Both the position numbers and the translations under genes were made by a program. This document shows, piece after piece, positions 8,260-19,485 of a stretch of DNA of 37,371 nt. This stretch comes from Sulfitobacter litoralis (lineage in GTDB: Bacteria; Pseudomonadota; Alphaproteobacteria; Rhodobacterales; Rhodobacteraceae): positions 1 through 37,371 of the forward strand of contig NZ_FNJD01000028.1 in NCBI RefSeq assembly GCF_900103185.1, given 5' to 3'. The notes below the pieces were generated by a model that ran no database searches, was not told where the DNA came from, and saw only the letters and a list, made by a program, of their open reading frames with translations. Every line of letters starts with the position of its first letter. Position 1 is the stretch's first letter.

Positions 8260-11200
8260 TCAGATTTCCTCTACCTCCATCACGCCGGTCAGGGACCGGA
8301 TCGCGCCCTTGATCTTGGGGGTGACAGGGTATTCGGCACAGAGGTCAACTTCGACCTCGCCGGGCAACGTGGGGTCCATCAGGCACAGTTGCACCGGCCC
8401 CTTGCCCGCGCTGCGCGCCGCAGATCGCGCACCTGCCAAGACATCGGCGACCGCCTGAATCGCCCCTGCGTCCTCCACAAAGATGCGCAGCCCCATATTG
8501 CCCGCATCCTCAACCACCGTGTCGATCGGCACCACAGACCGGCCCAGCAGTTTCAGCTGGTCGCTTTCCATTGTGGCCTCGACCATGACCACAACCTTTG
8601 ATCCGGTTTCAAGGTGATCTCGTGCCAGTTCCAACGTGTCCGAGAACAATGTCACTTCATAAGCGCCCGTCGGGTCCGACAGCTGCGCAAAGGCAAAGCG
8701 ATTGCCGCGCGCCGATTTACGTTCCTGCCGTCCGGCGACGATCCCGGCCAAACGGGCGTTCATCGCGCCTTTGATCGACACTTTTTCGGTCAACTCGTCC
8801 AGCGTCAGAAACGGTACCCCACCGGTTGCAGATTTGCGCTTCATCGGACCCATATAGTCATCCAGCGGGTGCCCCGACAGATAAAAGCCGATGGCTTTGA
8901 ATTCTTCGGTGAGCCGTTCAGCGGCCTCCCAGTCATCGCACGGCACGATACGCGGTTCGGGCAGATCATCGCCCGCCTCGCCAAACAGCGACACCTGATT
9001 AGAGGCTTTTTGTTCGTGGATCGCGGCTGAATAGCTGACCAAGCCGTCCAACGACTGCCAGACACGACGGCGATTATTGTCCAGCTGATCAAACGCACCA
9101 GACCGTGCCAACATTTCAAGCGGGCGTTTGCCCACCCGTTTCAGATCAACCCGCCGCGCCAGATCAAAGAGCGTGGCAAACGGCTTGTCCACACCGTCAA
9201 TCTTGCGCCCTTCGGTGATCAGCTTCATCGCCTCCACACCGACGTTCTTCAACGCCCCCAAAGCATAGACCAACGCGCCCTCGACCACTTTGAACGTCGC
9301 ATCACTGCGGTTCACGCAAGGCGGCACCCACGGCAGTTCAAGCCGTTTGCGGACCTCTTCGAAATAGACCGCCAGCTTATCCGTCAGGTGGATATCGCAG
9401 TTCATTACGCCGGCCATGAATTCGACCGGATGGTTGGCCTTGAGCCAAGCCGTCTGGTAACTGACCACCGCATAGGCCGCAGCGTGGGATTTGTTGAAAC
9501 CGTAGTTGGCGAATTTTTCCAAAAGGTCGAAAACTTCCGACGCTTTCTTTTTATCGACGCCGTTGGCCATCGCGCCTTTTTCGAACTTCGGGCGTTCCTT
9601 GGCCATTTCCTCGGCGATCTTTTTACCCATCGCACGGCGCAGCAGGTCAGCGCCGCCAAGGCTGTAGCCCGCCATGACCTGCGCGATCTGCATAACCTGT
9701 TCTTGGTAAACGATAATCCCCTGAGTTTCCTCTAGGATGTGGTCAATCGACGGATGCACGGATTCCCGTTCGCGCTGGCCGTTTTTGACCTCGCAATAGG
9801 TGGGGATATTCTCCATCGGGCCGGGACGGTACAGCGCCACAAGAGCCACGATATCCTCGATACAGGTCGGTTTCATCCGTTTGAGGGCATCCATCATGCC
9901 GCTGGATTCCACCTGGAACACCGCGACCGTCTTGGCGCTGGCATAAAGCTTGTAGGATGCCTCGTCGTCCAACGGGATGGTGGCGATATCGTCGATCAAG
10001 CCTTCGGGCGGCGCAAACAGCTCTGTCCCGTCAGCGGCGACATGCAGGTGACGGCCCGAAGATTTGATCTGGTCGACCGCGTTCTGGATGACGGTCAGGG
10101 TTTTGAGGCCCAGAAAGTCGAACTTGACCAAACCGGCCTGCTCCACCCATTTCATGTTGAACTGCGTCGCGGGCATGTCGGAGCGCGGATCCTGATACAG
10201 CGGCACCAGCGCGTCCAGCGGCCGGTCCCCGATCACAACTCCCGCCGCGTGGGTCGATGCGTTGCGCAACAGCCCCTCGACCTGCTGGCCATAGTTCAAC
10301 AGCCGCGCGACGACTTCCTCGTTCTTGGCCTCCTCGCGCAAACGTGGTTCATCCGCCAGCGCCTTTTCGATGCTGACAGGTTTCACGCCCTCGACCGGAA
10401 TCATCTTGGACAGACGATCCACCTGCCCGTAGGGCATCTGCAGCACCCGCCCGATGTCACGCACCGCCGCCTTGGACAAAAGCGCCCCGAAGGTGATAAT
10501 CTGCCCCACCTTGTCGCGCCCGTATTTGCGCTGCACATACTGGATCACCTCTTCACGACGATCCATGCAAAAGTCGATATCAAAGTCAGGCATCGATACC
10601 CGTTCGGGGTTCAGGAACCGTTCAAACAGCAGTTGATAGCGCAGCGGATCAAGGTCGGTGATGGTCAGCGCATAGGCCACCAGACTGCCCGCCCCCGAGC
10701 CCCGCCCCGGCCCGACGGGAATATTGTTGTCCTTGGCCCATTTGATAAAATCCGCAACGATCAAGAAGTAGCCGGGGAACCCCATGCCCTCGATGATGCC
10801 CAGTTCAAAATCCAGCCGCTTTTCGTAGTCTTCGACGCTGGTGGCATGGGGGATCACCTTAAGCCGGTTCTTCAGCCCCTCATGCGCCTGCCGCTTCAGT
10901 TCTTCGATCTCGTCATCCGCAAACTTCGGCAGGATCGGATCACGACGATACGCCATAAAGGCACAGCGTTTGGCGATCTCTACGGTGTTGTCGATGGCTT
11001 CGGGCAGATCGGCAAACAGCGTTACCATCTCGGCCTGCGACTTGAAATAATGCTGCGCCGTCAGCCGGCGGCGTTCGTGCTGCTGATCGACATAGGCGCC
11101 GTCCGCGATACAGATCAACGCATCATGGGCCTCATACATTTCGGCCTTGGGGAAATAGACGTCATTCGTCGCGACCAAGGGAATACCCATAGCATAGGCC

Positions 11201-11793
11201 AGCTCGACAAAGCCGCGTTCGGTCAACTGTTCAGCCAGCGGTTGGCCGTCCTCACCGGGGTGGCGCTGCAATTCGACATAGAGCCGGTCCGCAAATGCCC
11301 CGTGCAACCGCGCCATCAATGCCTCAGCGGCAGGGCGCTGCCCGCCTTGCAACAACTGCCCCACAGGCCCGCCCGCGCCACCGGTCAGGCAGATCAGCCC
11401 GCTGTTCAGCGCCTCCAGCTCCTCCAACGTGACCTGCGGCAGCACACCGCCCTTGTCGATATAGAGACAAGAGTTCAGCTTCATCAGATTCTCATAGCCG
11501 ACCTCGGATTGGGCCAGCAAAACGACAGGGGCAGGATCGCGTGGCTTTTCCCCCGGTTGCACCGTCACATAGGCCAGATCAACCTGACAGCCGATGATCG
11601 GTTGCACGCCGGCCCCCGCCATAGCGACCGAAAATTCCAACGCGGCGAACATGTTGTTGGTGTCGGTCAGTGCCATTGCGGGCATTCCGGCACTCTTGCA
11701 CAAATCAGGCAGCTTTTTCAGCCGCAACGCCCCTTCCAACAACGAATATTCGGAGTGCGTGCGCAGGTGAATGAATCGGGGTGCTTGTGCCAT
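8260..11793 (-). CDS. dnaE: DNA polymerase III alpha subunit
   Basis: The replicative polymerase core of the chromosome. The 1177 residues are the full DnaE length. Visible in order are the PHP domain ([17 protein letters not shown] at the start), the palm with the catalytic aspartates in [16 protein letters not shown] (about residue 400), the motif [16 protein letters not shown] just before it, the finger region [14 protein letters not shown], the helix-hairpin-helix zone around [18 protein letters not shown] sequence ([14 protein letters not shown]), and a C-terminal OB fold ([20 protein letters not shown]). The first metal-binding motif of the PHP domain reads H-L-R-T-H, with arginine between the histidines, so this domain is probably structural rather than a nuclease. 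Divergent from xdhA. Confidence 0.96.
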   Translation of the reverse strand: MAQAPRFIHLRTHSEYSLLEGALRLKKLPDLCKSAGMPAMALTDTNNMFAALEFSVAMAGAGVQPIIGCQVDLAYVTVQPGEKPRDPAPVVLLAQSEVGYENLMKLNSCLYIDKGGVLPQVTLEELEALNSGLICLTGGAGGPVGQLLQGGQRPAAEALMARLHGAFADRLYVELQRHPGEDGQPLAEQLTERGFVELAYAMGIPLVATNDVYFPKAEMYEAHDALICIADGAYVDQQHERRRLTAQHYFKSQAEMVTLFADLPEAIDNTVEIAKRCAFMAYRRDPILPKFADDEIEELKRQAHEGLKNRLKVIPHATSVEDYEKRLDFELGIIEGMGFPGYFLIVADFIKWAKDNNIPVGPGRGSGAGSLVAYALTITDLDPLRYQLLFERFLNPERVSMPDFDIDFCMDRREEVIQYVQRKYGRDKVGQIITFGALLSKAAVRDIGRVLQMPYGQVDRLSKMIPVEGVKPVSIEKALADEPRLREEAKNEEVVARLLNYGQQVEGLLRNASTHAAGVVIGDRPLDALVPLYQDPRSDMPATQFNMKWVEQAGLVKFDFLGLKTLTVIQNAVDQIKSSGRHLHVAADGTELFAPPEGLIDDIATIPLDDEASYKLYASAKTVAVFQVESSGMMDALKRMKPTCIEDIVALVALYRPGPMENIPTYCEVKNGQRERESVHPSIDHILEETQGIIVYQEQVMQIAQVMAGYSLGGADLLRRAMGKKIAEEMAKERPKFEKGAMANGVDKKKASEVFDLLEKFANYGFNKSHAAAYAVVSYQTAWLKANHPVEFMAGVMNCDIHLTDKLAVYFEEVRKRLELPWVPPCVNRSDATFKVVEGALVYALGALKNVGVEAMKLITEGRKIDGVDKPFATLFDLARRVDLKRVGKRPLEMLARSGAFDQLDNNRRRVWQSLDGLVSYSAAIHEQKASNQVSLFGEAGDDLPEPRIVPCDDWEAAERLTEEFKAIGFYLSGHPLDDYMGPMKRKSATGGVPFLTLDELTEKVSIKGAMNARLAGIVAGRQERKSARGNRFAFAQLSDPTGAYEVTLFSDTLELARDHLETGSKVVVMVEATMESDQLKLLGRSVVPIDTVVEDAGNMGLRIFVEDAGAIQAVADVLAGARSAARSAGKGPVQLCLMDPTLPGEVEVDLCAEYPVTPKIKGAIRSLTGVMEVEEI

Positions 11794-12016
11794 AGCGCCA
11801 ACTTACCCAAGCCCACCCGCAGTCACCAGACCCACCGGTGTCACGCGCGTCGTTTTCCGGCAATACCGCGCACGACCAAGTCCTTATCCTACAAAATCTC
11901 TTGCCAAGCCCCCTCGCCCCCGCCTAGCCTCGCTGAACATTTGCCCGCGCCGCGTTCTACGTCGCATCGAACGTCGCGCAGATCACGGGCTAAGGTACCG
12001 CGGCGGAACGAACCTT

Positions 12017-13435
12017 ATGGACATCACTTTTCTCCTCAACGGGGAAGTCGTGTCACTGACCGGCGTCTCTCCCACCACGACGCTGCTGGATTGGCTACGC
12101 GAAACCCGACATCTGACCGGCACCAAGGAAGGCTGCAACGAAGGCGATTGCGGCGCGTGTTCCGTCATGATCAGCGACGACCAGGGCCACCGCGCCCTGA
12201 ACGGCTGCATCCTGTTCCTGCCCCAGATCAATGGCAAAGCCGTCACAACCGTCGAAGGGCTCGCGGCACCTGATGGCAGCCTGCATCCGGTGCAGCAAAC
12301 CATGATCGACTATCACGGCAGCCAATGCGGCTTTTGCACACCGGGCTTTGCCGTCACCATGGCCACCGACCATTTGAACGGGGCCACTGACCACGACACG
12401 CAACTTGCTGGCAACCTGTGCCGTTGCACCGGCTACGCGCCGATCATCCGCGCCGCTCAAGCCGCAGAAACCGCCCCCGTGCCCGCGCACTTGAAAAACC
12501 TCAAACTTCCAAATGGCCCTAAATTCTCGGGGGGGCCGGCGCAGCCGGACGGGGGCGGACAGCCCCCAGCGACCTCGCACCCCACGACCACAGATGAACT
12601 CGCCCGCTGGTACGCCGATCACCCCGACACGACCTTGATCGCAGGGGCGACGGATGTGGGGCTTTGGGTCACCAAACAATTCCGCGATCTGGGGCCGGTG
12701 GTGTTTCTCAACCAGATCCCCGACCTGCGCGGCATCACCGATGGCGGCGATCACTGGCGTATTGGCGCGGCTACCACCATTTCAGCGCTCGAGGCGCATT
12801 TCACACCGCTCCACCCCAGCCTAGGCGCGATGCTGCGGCGGTATGGCTCGGCGCAAGTGCGCAACGCGGCCACCATCGGGGGCAATATCGCCAATGGCTC
12901 GCCCATCGGGGACGGCCCTCCGGCGCTCATCGCGATGGGGGCAACATTGCACCTGCGTCACGGCGACACCCGCCGGAGCCTACCGCTTGAGGACTTCTTT
13001 ATCGACTACGGCAAACAGGACCGCGCCCACGGCGAATTTGTTGAGGCGATCACCGTACCAAAGCTGCCAACTGCCAAAGATGACACCCTGCGCTGCTACA
13101 AGATCAGCAAACGTTTCGATCAGGACATCTCGGCGCTGTGCGGCTGTATCAACATTACCCGAGAGGGCGACCTGATCACAGACGCGCGCATCGCCTTTGG
13201 CGGTATGGCGGGCACGCCGAAACGGGCGACACAAACCGAAGCGCTGCTGGTCAATCAATCCTTTGACGAGGCCACGATCCGCCGCGCCATGGATGCCTTG
13301 GCGCTGGATTATCAGCCGATGACCGACATGCGCGCCTCGGCGCAGTACCGCTTGCTGACCGCCCAGAACCTGCTGTTGCGCTATTTGCATGACCTGAACG
13401 GTTTGCCCACGAACCTGCACGAGGTGACAGCATGA
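12017..13435 (+). CDS. xdhA: Xanthine dehydrogenase small subunit (2Fe-2S and FAD)
   Basis: Electron-transfer subunit of cytoplasmic xanthine dehydrogenase, which oxidises hypoxanthine and xanthine to urate with NAD. The 472-residue protein has two 2Fe-2S sites: C40, C45, C48 and C64 ([12 protein letters not shown], then NGC) and C104, C107, C135, C137 ([21 protein letters not shown]). The FAD domain follows with [12 protein letters not shown] and [18 protein letters not shown]. The frame stays open upstream, but ATG 12017 gives the exact family N-terminus ([10 protein letters not shown]). The linker between the two domains is glycine and proline rich. The stop overlaps the xdhB start by four bases (ATGA), so translation is coupled. 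Confidence 0.95.
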   Translation: MDITFLLNGEVVSLTGVSPTTTLLDWLRETRHLTGTKEGCNEGDCGACSVMISDDQGHRALNGCILFLPQINGKAVTTVEGLAAPDGSLHPVQQTMIDYHGSQCGFCTPGFAVTMATDHLNGATDHDTQLAGNLCRCTGYAPIIRAAQAAETAPVPAHLKNLKLPNGPKFSGGPAQPDGGGQPPATSHPTTTDELARWYADHPDTTLIAGATDVGLWVTKQFRDLGPVVFLNQIPDLRGITDGGDHWRIGAATTISALEAHFTPLHPSLGAMLRRYGSAQVRNAATIGGNIANGSPIGDGPPALIAMGATLHLRHGDTRRSLPLEDFFIDYGKQDRAHGEFVEAITVPKLPTAKDDTLRCYKISKRFDQDISALCGCINITREGDLITDARIAFGGMAGTPKRATQTEALLVNQSFDEATIRRAMDALALDYQPMTDMRASAQYRLLTAQNLLLRYLHDLNGLPTNLHEVTA

Positions 13436-15837
13436 GCGTTGCTAAATCCCTACCCCATGACGCCGCCAAGCTCCATGTTACGGGGGCTGCCCGGTATGTC
13501 GATGACATCCCGACACCGGCCACAACGCTGCACATCGCCTTTGGCCTGAGCACGGTGGCCGCCGGCACGCTCAACGGCATGGACCTGCGCGATGTCGCTG
13601 CCGCCCCCGGTGTGGTGGCGGTACTGACGGCGGCAGATTTGCCGTTTGACAATGACGTATCGCCGTCCAACCATGACGAACCGTTGCTGGCCACCAACGC
13701 GGTACATTACGCGGGCCAGCCTGTGTTCATGGTTGTCGCGACGACCCACCTTGCGGCACGCCACGCGGCTCGGCTTGGGGCGGTGGACATCACCCCAACC
13801 GCCTCGATCCTTTCCATTGAAAAGGCGCTGGCCGCCGAGTCCCGCTTCGAAGACGGCCCCCGCATCTACCAAAAAGGCGACGCCGCAGCCGCGTTGACCA
13901 CCGCCCCCCAAAGCCTGAGCGGGACGATCAATATCGGCGGACAAGAGCATTTCTACCTCGAAGGTCAGGCCGCCCTCGCCCTGCCGCAAGATAATGGCGA
14001 TATGGTCGTCCATTCCTCGACCCAGCACCCGACCGAGATTCAGCATAAGGTGGCAGAGGCGCTTGGCACCCCGATGCATGCCGTACGGGTAGAGACCCGG
14101 CGCATGGGCGGGGGTTTTGGCGGCAAGGAAAGTCAGGGCAACGCGCTCGCCGTGGCCTGCGCCGTCGCAGCCGCGCGCACAGGACGCCCCTGCAAGATGC
14201 GCTATGACCGTGACGACGATATGATCGTGACAGGCAAACGCCATGATTTCCGCATCGACTATACCGTTGGCTTCGACGCCGATGGCCGGATCAAGGCGCT
14301 GGATTTCACCCATTACACCCGCTGTGGCTGGGCGATGGACCTGTCCCTGCCCGTCGCCGACCGTGCCATGCTGCATGCGGATAACGCCTATCACCTCGAT
14401 AACATCCGCATCACCTCGCACCGGTTGCGCACCAACACCCAAAGCGCCACAGCATTTCGCGGCTTTGGCGGGCCTCAAGGGATCGTGGGGATCGAACGGG
14501 TGATGGACCATATCGCACAATCACTCTGCCTTGATCCGCTGGCTGTGCGGCGGGCGAATTTCTATGCTGATGTGATGCAGCCTGACGCGACCGGAAAGGT
14601 CCATGACGACCGCGCTGTGCCCGATGATACCGAGGCTGACCTTGCTTCTCGCGGGGCACCGCCTGCACCGCAAGGCGGCACGCCACCTCAGCCCACGGAT
14701 ATGCAAACCACGCCCTACCACCAACCCGTGCAAGACTGCATTATCAACGCGCTAACCGACCGGCTGGCCCAGACATCAGACTACGCCGCCCGCCGCGCCG
14801 CCATTGCCGACTGGAACGCGACGCAGCCGATCCTGAAACGCGGCATCGCGCTGACGCCGGTCAAGTTCGGCATTTCTTTCACCCTCACCCACCTTAATCA
14901 GGCGGGGGCGTTGGTGCATGTCTATCAAGACGGGTCGATCCACCTGAACCACGGCGGCACGGAAATGGGTCAGGGCCTCTTCCAGAAGGTCGCGCAGGTC
15001 GCCGCCAACCGCTTTGGCGTTGACCTGTCGGCGGTCAAGATCACGGCGACGGATACGGGCAAGGTGCCCAATACCTCGGCCACGGCGGCGTCTTCGGGGA
15101 CGGACCTGAACGGCATGGCGGTGCAAGCGGCCTGCGACACAGTCCGCGACCGCATCGCCGACCATCTGGCCGAGCGTTATCAGACCACCGCTGACCAGAT
15201 ACGCTTTGCCGACGGGCAGGTTCATATCGGGGAAGAGGTGATCAGCTTTGCCCAAGCCGCCGCCTCTGCTTACGAAAACCGCGTGTCGCTGTCGTCTACC
15301 GGCTTCTATAAGACGCCCGAAATCGAATGGGACCGCATCAAGGGCCGTGGCCGCCCGTTCTTCTATTTTGCTTACGGCGCCGCAGTCACCGAAGTGGTGA
15401 TCGACACGTTGACCGGCGAAAACCGTATTCTGCGCGCCGACATCCTGCATGACGCGGGCGCATCGCTGAACCCCGCGCTGGACATCGGCCAGATCGAAGG
15501 CGGCTATGTGCAGGGTGCGGGCTGGCTCACGACCGAGGAACTGGTCTGGGACGCCAAAGGCACGCTGAAAACCCACGCGCCCTCGACCTATAAGATCCCC
15601 GCCATCTCTGACCGGCCCGATGTGTTCAACGTGGCGCTTTGGGACGCACCCAACCCCGCGCAAACGGTCTATCGGTCAAAAGCGGTGGGGGAGCCGCCTT
15701 TGATGCTGGGGATCTCGGCCTTCATGGCGCTGTCGGATGCGGTGAGCGCCTGTGGGGACGGGTTCGGCGACCTGCAAACACCCGCCACAGCCGAGGCAGT
15801 GCTGACCGCCATCGGGAAGGCCCGCAATGCCCTTTGA
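13432..15837 (+). CDS. xdhB: Xanthine dehydrogenase large subunit (molybdopterin)
   Basis: Catalytic subunit holding the molybdenum cofactor, partner of XdhA. The 801-residue protein shows the expected cofactor and substrate motifs: [11 protein letters not shown] (about residue 225), FRGFGGPQG (about 345), [12 protein letters not shown] (about 505) and [11 protein letters not shown] near the end, whose glutamate is the general base in the family. Residues of about 380-425 (DVMQPDATG through [10 protein letters not shown]) form a proline, glycine and acidic-rich segment that is longer than I expect for the family. It overlaps xdhA by four bases and xdhC by eleven. The holoenzyme needs the XdhC chaperone encoded next. 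Confidence 0.95.
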   Translation: MSVAKSLPHDAAKLHVTGAARYVDDIPTPATTLHIAFGLSTVAAGTLNGMDLRDVAAAPGVVAVLTAADLPFDNDVSPSNHDEPLLATNAVHYAGQPVFMVVATTHLAARHAARLGAVDITPTASILSIEKALAAESRFEDGPRIYQKGDAAAALTTAPQSLSGTINIGGQEHFYLEGQAALALPQDNGDMVVHSSTQHPTEIQHKVAEALGTPMHAVRVETRRMGGGFGGKESQGNALAVACAVAAARTGRPCKMRYDRDDDMIVTGKRHDFRIDYTVGFDADGRIKALDFTHYTRCGWAMDLSLPVADRAMLHADNAYHLDNIRITSHRLRTNTQSATAFRGFGGPQGIVGIERVMDHIAQSLCLDPLAVRRANFYADVMQPDATGKVHDDRAVPDDTEADLASRGAPPAPQGGTPPQPTDMQTTPYHQPVQDCIINALTDRLAQTSDYAARRAAIADWNATQPILKRGIALTPVKFGISFTLTHLNQAGALVHVYQDGSIHLNHGGTEMGQGLFQKVAQVAANRFGVDLSAVKITATDTGKVPNTSATAASSGTDLNGMAVQAACDTVRDRIADHLAERYQTTADQIRFADGQVHIGEEVISFAQAAASAYENRVSLSSTGFYKTPEIEWDRIKGRGRPFFYFAYGAAVTEVVIDTLTGENRILRADILHDAGASLNPALDIGQIEGGYVQGAGWLTTEELVWDAKGTLKTHAPSTYKIPAISDRPDVFNVALWDAPNPAQTVYRSKAVGEPPLMLGISAFMALSDAVSACGDGFGDLQTPATAEAVLTAIGKARNAL

Positions 15838-16798
15838 CCGTGCAGCCCTGTCGCAGGCCGTCGCCGCGCATGGCACGGTGGCGCGCATCGTTGTGGTGCA
15901 GGTCAAAGGGTCTGCCCCGCGTCCGGCGGGCACGTCGATGTTGGTCTGGGCGGGCGGTGCGTCGGGCACCATCGGCGGCGGCCAGCTTGAGCTACAATCG
16001 ATGCGCGATGCCGCCATGATGCTGGCGGGTGGCCCCCGCAGCAAACTGACCCGCGCGGCCCTTGGTCCCGCAATGAACCAATGTTGTGGCGGGGCGGTGA
16101 CAGTGGTGATCGAGGTTTTCGATGCCGTCACGCTGGACGCCCTGCCCGACACCTACCCCGACATCTATCTGCGCGCGATTGATCCCGCCGCCCCGCCCCT
16201 TGCCGACAGCTTTCGCGCCAAAATTGACCGTGCCAGTGGCAGCGCGACACCGCTGGCCATTACCCTGCACGGCGGCTGGTTGGCAGAGCCGTTGTGGCAG
16301 CCGTCGCGTCAGGTGGTCATCCACGGTGCGGGCCATGTCGGCAGCGCGCTGGCGCGCATTCTGGCCCCCTTGCCGCAGTTCCGCGTCACACTGGCCGACC
16401 CGCGCCCCGGTTATCTGGATACCTTGCCCGAAGGCGTCACCGGCGTGGATGGCCCTTGGGGTGCAGCACTGCACGGCGCCGAAGATGACGCTGCGCATTT
16501 CATCATGACACCGGCCCATGATGACGATCTGGACCTGTGCCACCGCCTACTGCAACGCGATTTTGCCTTTGGCGGGTTGATCGGATCGGACACAAAATGG
16601 GCGCGGTTCCGCAGCCGTTTGGCCGCCCTTGGTCATGCGCCCGAACAGATCGCCCGCATCACCTGTCCCATCGGCGCGCGGCAATTTGGCAAGCATCCTC
16701 AAGCGATTGCCCTCGGAGTAGCCACGCAACTCTTGCAATTTGGCCCTGCCCGCACGAATAAACAGCCAAGTTTGACACAAAAGGAACGCTGCGCATGA
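15827..16798 (+). CDS. xdhC: Xanthine dehydrogenase accessory protein
   Basis: XdhC binds molybdenum cofactor, protects it while it is sulphurated and inserts it into XdhB; it is not part of the final enzyme. The 323-residue protein has the N-terminal XdhC/CoxI part (VQVKGSAPRPAGTSMLVW, then GTIGGGQLE), a cysteine pair in NQCCGGAVTVVIE at about 85-97, and a C-terminal Rossmann-like half with HGAGHVGSALARIL and GSDTKWARF. The start ATG lies inside the last codons of xdhB, and the stop overlaps the next gene by four bases (ATGA at 16795). This placement makes translational coupling with both neighbours likely. Confidence 0.93.
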   Translation: MPFDRAALSQAVAAHGTVARIVVVQVKGSAPRPAGTSMLVWAGGASGTIGGGQLELQSMRDAAMMLAGGPRSKLTRAALGPAMNQCCGGAVTVVIEVFDAVTLDALPDTYPDIYLRAIDPAAPPLADSFRAKIDRASGSATPLAITLHGGWLAEPLWQPSRQVVIHGAGHVGSALARILAPLPQFRVTLADPRPGYLDTLPEGVTGVDGPWGAALHGAEDDAAHFIMTPAHDDDLDLCHRLLQRDFAFGGLIGSDTKWARFRSRLAALGHAPEQIARITCPIGARQFGKHPQAIALGVATQLLQFGPARTNKQPSLTQKERCA

Positions 16799-18315
16799 CC
16801 GACACGCCCCTTCTAGCGCTTTCCGGGCTGACCAAAGCCTACCCCGGTGTTGTCGCCAATGATGACGTGTCATTGCGCATTGCGCCGGGCGAAGTTCATG
16901 CGCTGCTGGGGGAAAACGGTGCCGGCAAGTCGACGCTGGTCAAGATGATCTATGGGTTGGTCAAACCCGACAGCGGCACGATGCAGATGCACGGCACCAG
17001 CTTTGCCCCGCAAGAACCCCGTGCCGCCCGCGCCGCGGGCGTGGGCATGGTGTTCCAGCATTTTTCCCTATTTGACGCGCTGAGCGTGGCAGAAAACATC
17101 GCCCTCGGGATGGAGAACGCGCCCAGGCTGCGCGCCCTCAGCAAGCAAATCCGCGACGTGTCAGAGGCCTACGGCCTGCCGCTGGCCCCCGACCGGATCG
17201 TTGGCGACCTATCCGCAGGCGAACGCCAACGGGTCGAGATTATTCGATGTCTGCTGCAAGACCCCAAGCTGTTGATCATGGATGAACCCACCAGCGTTCT
17301 GACACCACAAGAGGTTGAAATCCTGTTCAAAACCCTGCGCAAGCTCAGCGCCGAAGGCACCGCGATCTTGTATATCTCCCACAAGCTTGAAGAGATCCGC
17401 AGCCTGTGCGACAGCGCGACGATCCTGCGCTTGGGCAAAGTCGTGGGCCATTGCACCCCGTCGGAAACGACAGCGCGGGACATGGCAGAAATGATGGTGG
17501 GCAGCACGCTCAAGACGCCGACGCGGGCGGGCAAGACACCCGGCGCGGTGAAATTGGACCTAAGGGGGCTGTCTGCGGCCTCGCCGAGTTCCTTTGGCAT
17601 GCCGCTGCGTGATATTACCGTGCAAGTCCGCGCAGGCGAGATTTTGGGCATCGGCGGTGTCGCGGGCAATGGGCAAGATGAACTGCTGTCGGCGCTGTCG
17701 GGCGAGTTGCTGACCGCCGCTGGCATGGTCGGGTTCGAGGGTCAGGACGTGGGCCAACTTGGCCCCACCGCGCGCCGCCACTTGGGCATTCTGACCGCGC
17801 CCGAAGAACGTCTGGGCCATGCCGCCGCCCCAGATATGTCCCTGACCGAGAACGCAATGCTGACCGGTGCCGTACGCGAAAAGCTGGAACGCCGCGGGAT
17901 GTTGAACTGGCCCGCCGCCAAACGGTTTGCCGAACGCATTATCGCCGATTTCGACGTCCGCACACCCGGCCCCGGCAATGCCGCGCGGTCGCTGTCCGGC
18001 GGGAACCTGCAAAAATTCGTCATCGGCCGCGAGGTGTTGCAACGGCCGCAGGTGCTGGTCGTCAATCAGCCGACATGGGGCGTGGATGCCTCTGCCGCGG
18101 CGTCGATCCGGCAGGCGCTACTGGATCTGGCTGAAAACGGCACTGCGATGATTGTGATTAGTCAGGATCTGGACGAGCTGATGGAGATATCGGACCGCTT
18201 TGCCGCGTTGAACGAGGGCCGCCTGTCAGAACCACGTCCGGTGCAGGGGCTGACTGTGGACGAGATCGGATTGATGATGGGCGGGGCCAATGGGATGGAG
18301 GTGGCGCATGTTTGA
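16795..18315 (+). CDS. ABC importer ATPase, two fused nucleotide-binding domains (purine/nucleoside type)
   Basis: Powers a BMP-type importer, a group known to carry nucleosides and purines. The 506 residues hold two ABC domains. The first is complete: Walker A GENGAGKST (about 39-47), signature LSAGERQRVEI, Walker B LLIMDEPTS. The second is degenerate: GVAGNGQDE in place of Walker A, signature LSGGNLQKFVIG, and VLVVNQPTWGVD where the Walker B acidic pair reads N-Q; this asymmetry is usual for the sugar/nucleoside ATPase family. It overlaps xdhC by four bases, which ties transport directly to xanthine dehydrogenase and suggests xanthine, hypoxanthine or a nucleoside as substrate. The substrate is inferred from context only. 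Confidence 0.9.
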   Translation: MTDTPLLALSGLTKAYPGVVANDDVSLRIAPGEVHALLGENGAGKSTLVKMIYGLVKPDSGTMQMHGTSFAPQEPRAARAAGVGMVFQHFSLFDALSVAENIALGMENAPRLRALSKQIRDVSEAYGLPLAPDRIVGDLSAGERQRVEIIRCLLQDPKLLIMDEPTSVLTPQEVEILFKTLRKLSAEGTAILYISHKLEEIRSLCDSATILRLGKVVGHCTPSETTARDMAEMMVGSTLKTPTRAGKTPGAVKLDLRGLSAASPSSFGMPLRDITVQVRAGEILGIGGVAGNGQDELLSALSGELLTAAGMVGFEGQDVGQLGPTARRHLGILTAPEERLGHAAAPDMSLTENAMLTGAVREKLERRGMLNWPAAKRFAERIIADFDVRTPGPGNAARSLSGGNLQKFVIGREVLQRPQVLVVNQPTWGVDASAAASIRQALLDLAENGTAMIVISQDLDELMEISDRFAALNEGRLSEPRPVQGLTVDEIGLMMGGANGMEVAHV

Positions 18316-18390
18316 CGCGTCGCTTGCGGGGGTTTCACACCCCCACACCCCCGTGGAGTTTTCCCTGCAAAATGAAATATTTGACAAGAA
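18316..18390. repeat. Intergenic repeat with G/C-rich hairpin inside the transporter operon
   Basis: After the ATPase stop there is GCGGGGGTTTCACACCCCC (18326-18344), able to fold as a hairpin, followed by CACCCCCGTGGAGTTTTCCC and GCAAAATGAA (18368-18377). The end part resembles the arms of the inverted repeat at 4459-4531. It separates two genes of an operon whose other junctions overlap. It may modulate expression of the genes after it. Confidence 0.55.
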
Positions 18391-18402
18391 ATGGTGTGTG
18401 GC

Positions 18403-19485
18403 ATGATGCGGCTTGAGAAACGGCCTCAGGCCAGCCGGGCGTTTTCCTATGCCACGCCGGTTCTGGCGGTGATTGCCACGATGGTTTTTGGCGGCGCGCT
18501 GTTCGCAGTGCTGGGAAAAGACCCGCTAGCGTCGATCATGACGATCTTTTGGGAACCTCTGTTTGGCGATTTCGCGTTTTATTACCGCCCGCAACTGCTG
18601 GTCAAAGGCGCGCCATTGGTGCTGATCGCCATCGGGCTGTCGCTGGGATTCAAGGCCGGAATCTGGAACATCGGAGCCGAGGGCCAGTATATCATGGGTG
18701 CCCTTTGTGGGGCCGGGGCGGGTCTGGCGTTCTATCCGGCAGAAAGCGTGTTTATCTTTCCGATCATGGTGCTCGCCGGGGCGCTTGGCGGATGGGTCTG
18801 GGCCATGATCCCTGCCGTGCTGAAGGTGAAATTCGGCACGAATGAAATCCTAGTGTCGTTGATGCTGGTCTATGTCGCAGAGCAGTTCCTTGCGTCGGCC
18901 AGCCTTGGGTTGCTGAAAAACCCCGAAGGCTTTGGCTTTCCGGGCAGCCGCAACCTTCAGCAGTATGCATCCGCCCATAATGGCGAGCTGTTTGCCGGAT
19001 CGGGCATGCATTGGGGTGTGGTCGCGGCCTTGATCGCGGTGATCTTTGCCTATGTGTTGCTGGCGCGGCACCGTTTGGGCTTTGCCATCCGCGTCACGGG
19101 CGAAGCACCCCGTGCGGCACGGTTTTCGGGTGTGAACCCGACACGGCTGGTGTTGTTTTGCATGGGCATGTCGGGGCTGCTGGCCGGTCTGGCAGGCATG
19201 TTCGAGGTCGCAGGCCCCGCAGGGCAGATCACCATCGATTTCAACGTCGGCTACGGGTTTACCGCGATCATCGTCGCCTTTCTGGGGCGGCTGCATCCGG
19301 TGGGCATCCTGCTGGCCGGTGGCCTGATGGCGCTGACCTATATCGGCGGTGATATCGCACAAAGCCAGTTGGGCCTGCCCGCCGCCGCCATTCAGGTATT
19401 TCAGGGGATGTTGCTGTTCTTCCTGCTCGCCTTTGATCTTTTCACCCATTACCGGCTGCGTCTTGGCCGGACGGAGGTCGCGTAA
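18403..19485 (+). CDS. ABC importer permease 1 (BMP/purine type)
   Basis: First of two inner-membrane permeases of the importer, BPD-transp-2 fold as in ribose and nucleoside systems. About ten hydrophobic segments are visible, for example TPVLAVIATMVFGGALFAVL near the N-terminus and AIIVAFLGRLHPVGILLAGG near the end. The conserved GFKAGIWNIGAEGQYIMGA (about 76-94) and FGTNEILVSLMLVYVAEQ are family markers. ATGs at 18391, 18403 and 18406 are all in frame; none has a strong ribosome binding site, and 18403 is taken because homologues as I recall begin close to MRLEKRPQ. It is joined to the second permease by a TAATG overlap at 19485. Confidence 0.9.
   Translation: MMRLEKRPQASRAFSYATPVLAVIATMVFGGALFAVLGKDPLASIMTIFWEPLFGDFAFYYRPQLLVKGAPLVLIAIGLSLGFKAGIWNIGAEGQYIMGALCGAGAGLAFYPAESVFIFPIMVLAGALGGWVWAMIPAVLKVKFGTNEILVSLMLVYVAEQFLASASLGLLKNPEGFGFPGSRNLQQYASAHNGELFAGSGMHWGVVAALIAVIFAYVLLARHRLGFAIRVTGEAPRAARFSGVNPTRLVLFCMGMSGLLAGLAGMFEVAGPAGQITIDFNVGYGFTAIIVAFLGRLHPVGILLAGGLMALTYIGGDIAQSQLGLPAAAIQVFQGMLLFFLLAFDLFTHYRLRLGRTEVA

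Noticed and set aside
11771..12016. Upstream extension of the xdhA frame by 82 codons
   Set aside because: It overlaps the dnaE start and is low-complexity P/R-rich; ATG 12017 gives the exact N-terminus of the 2Fe-2S domain.
9739..12273. 844-residue open frame on the plus strand
   Set aside because: Antisense to dnaE and then overlapping xdhA; composition rich in R, H and Q is typical of shadow frames.
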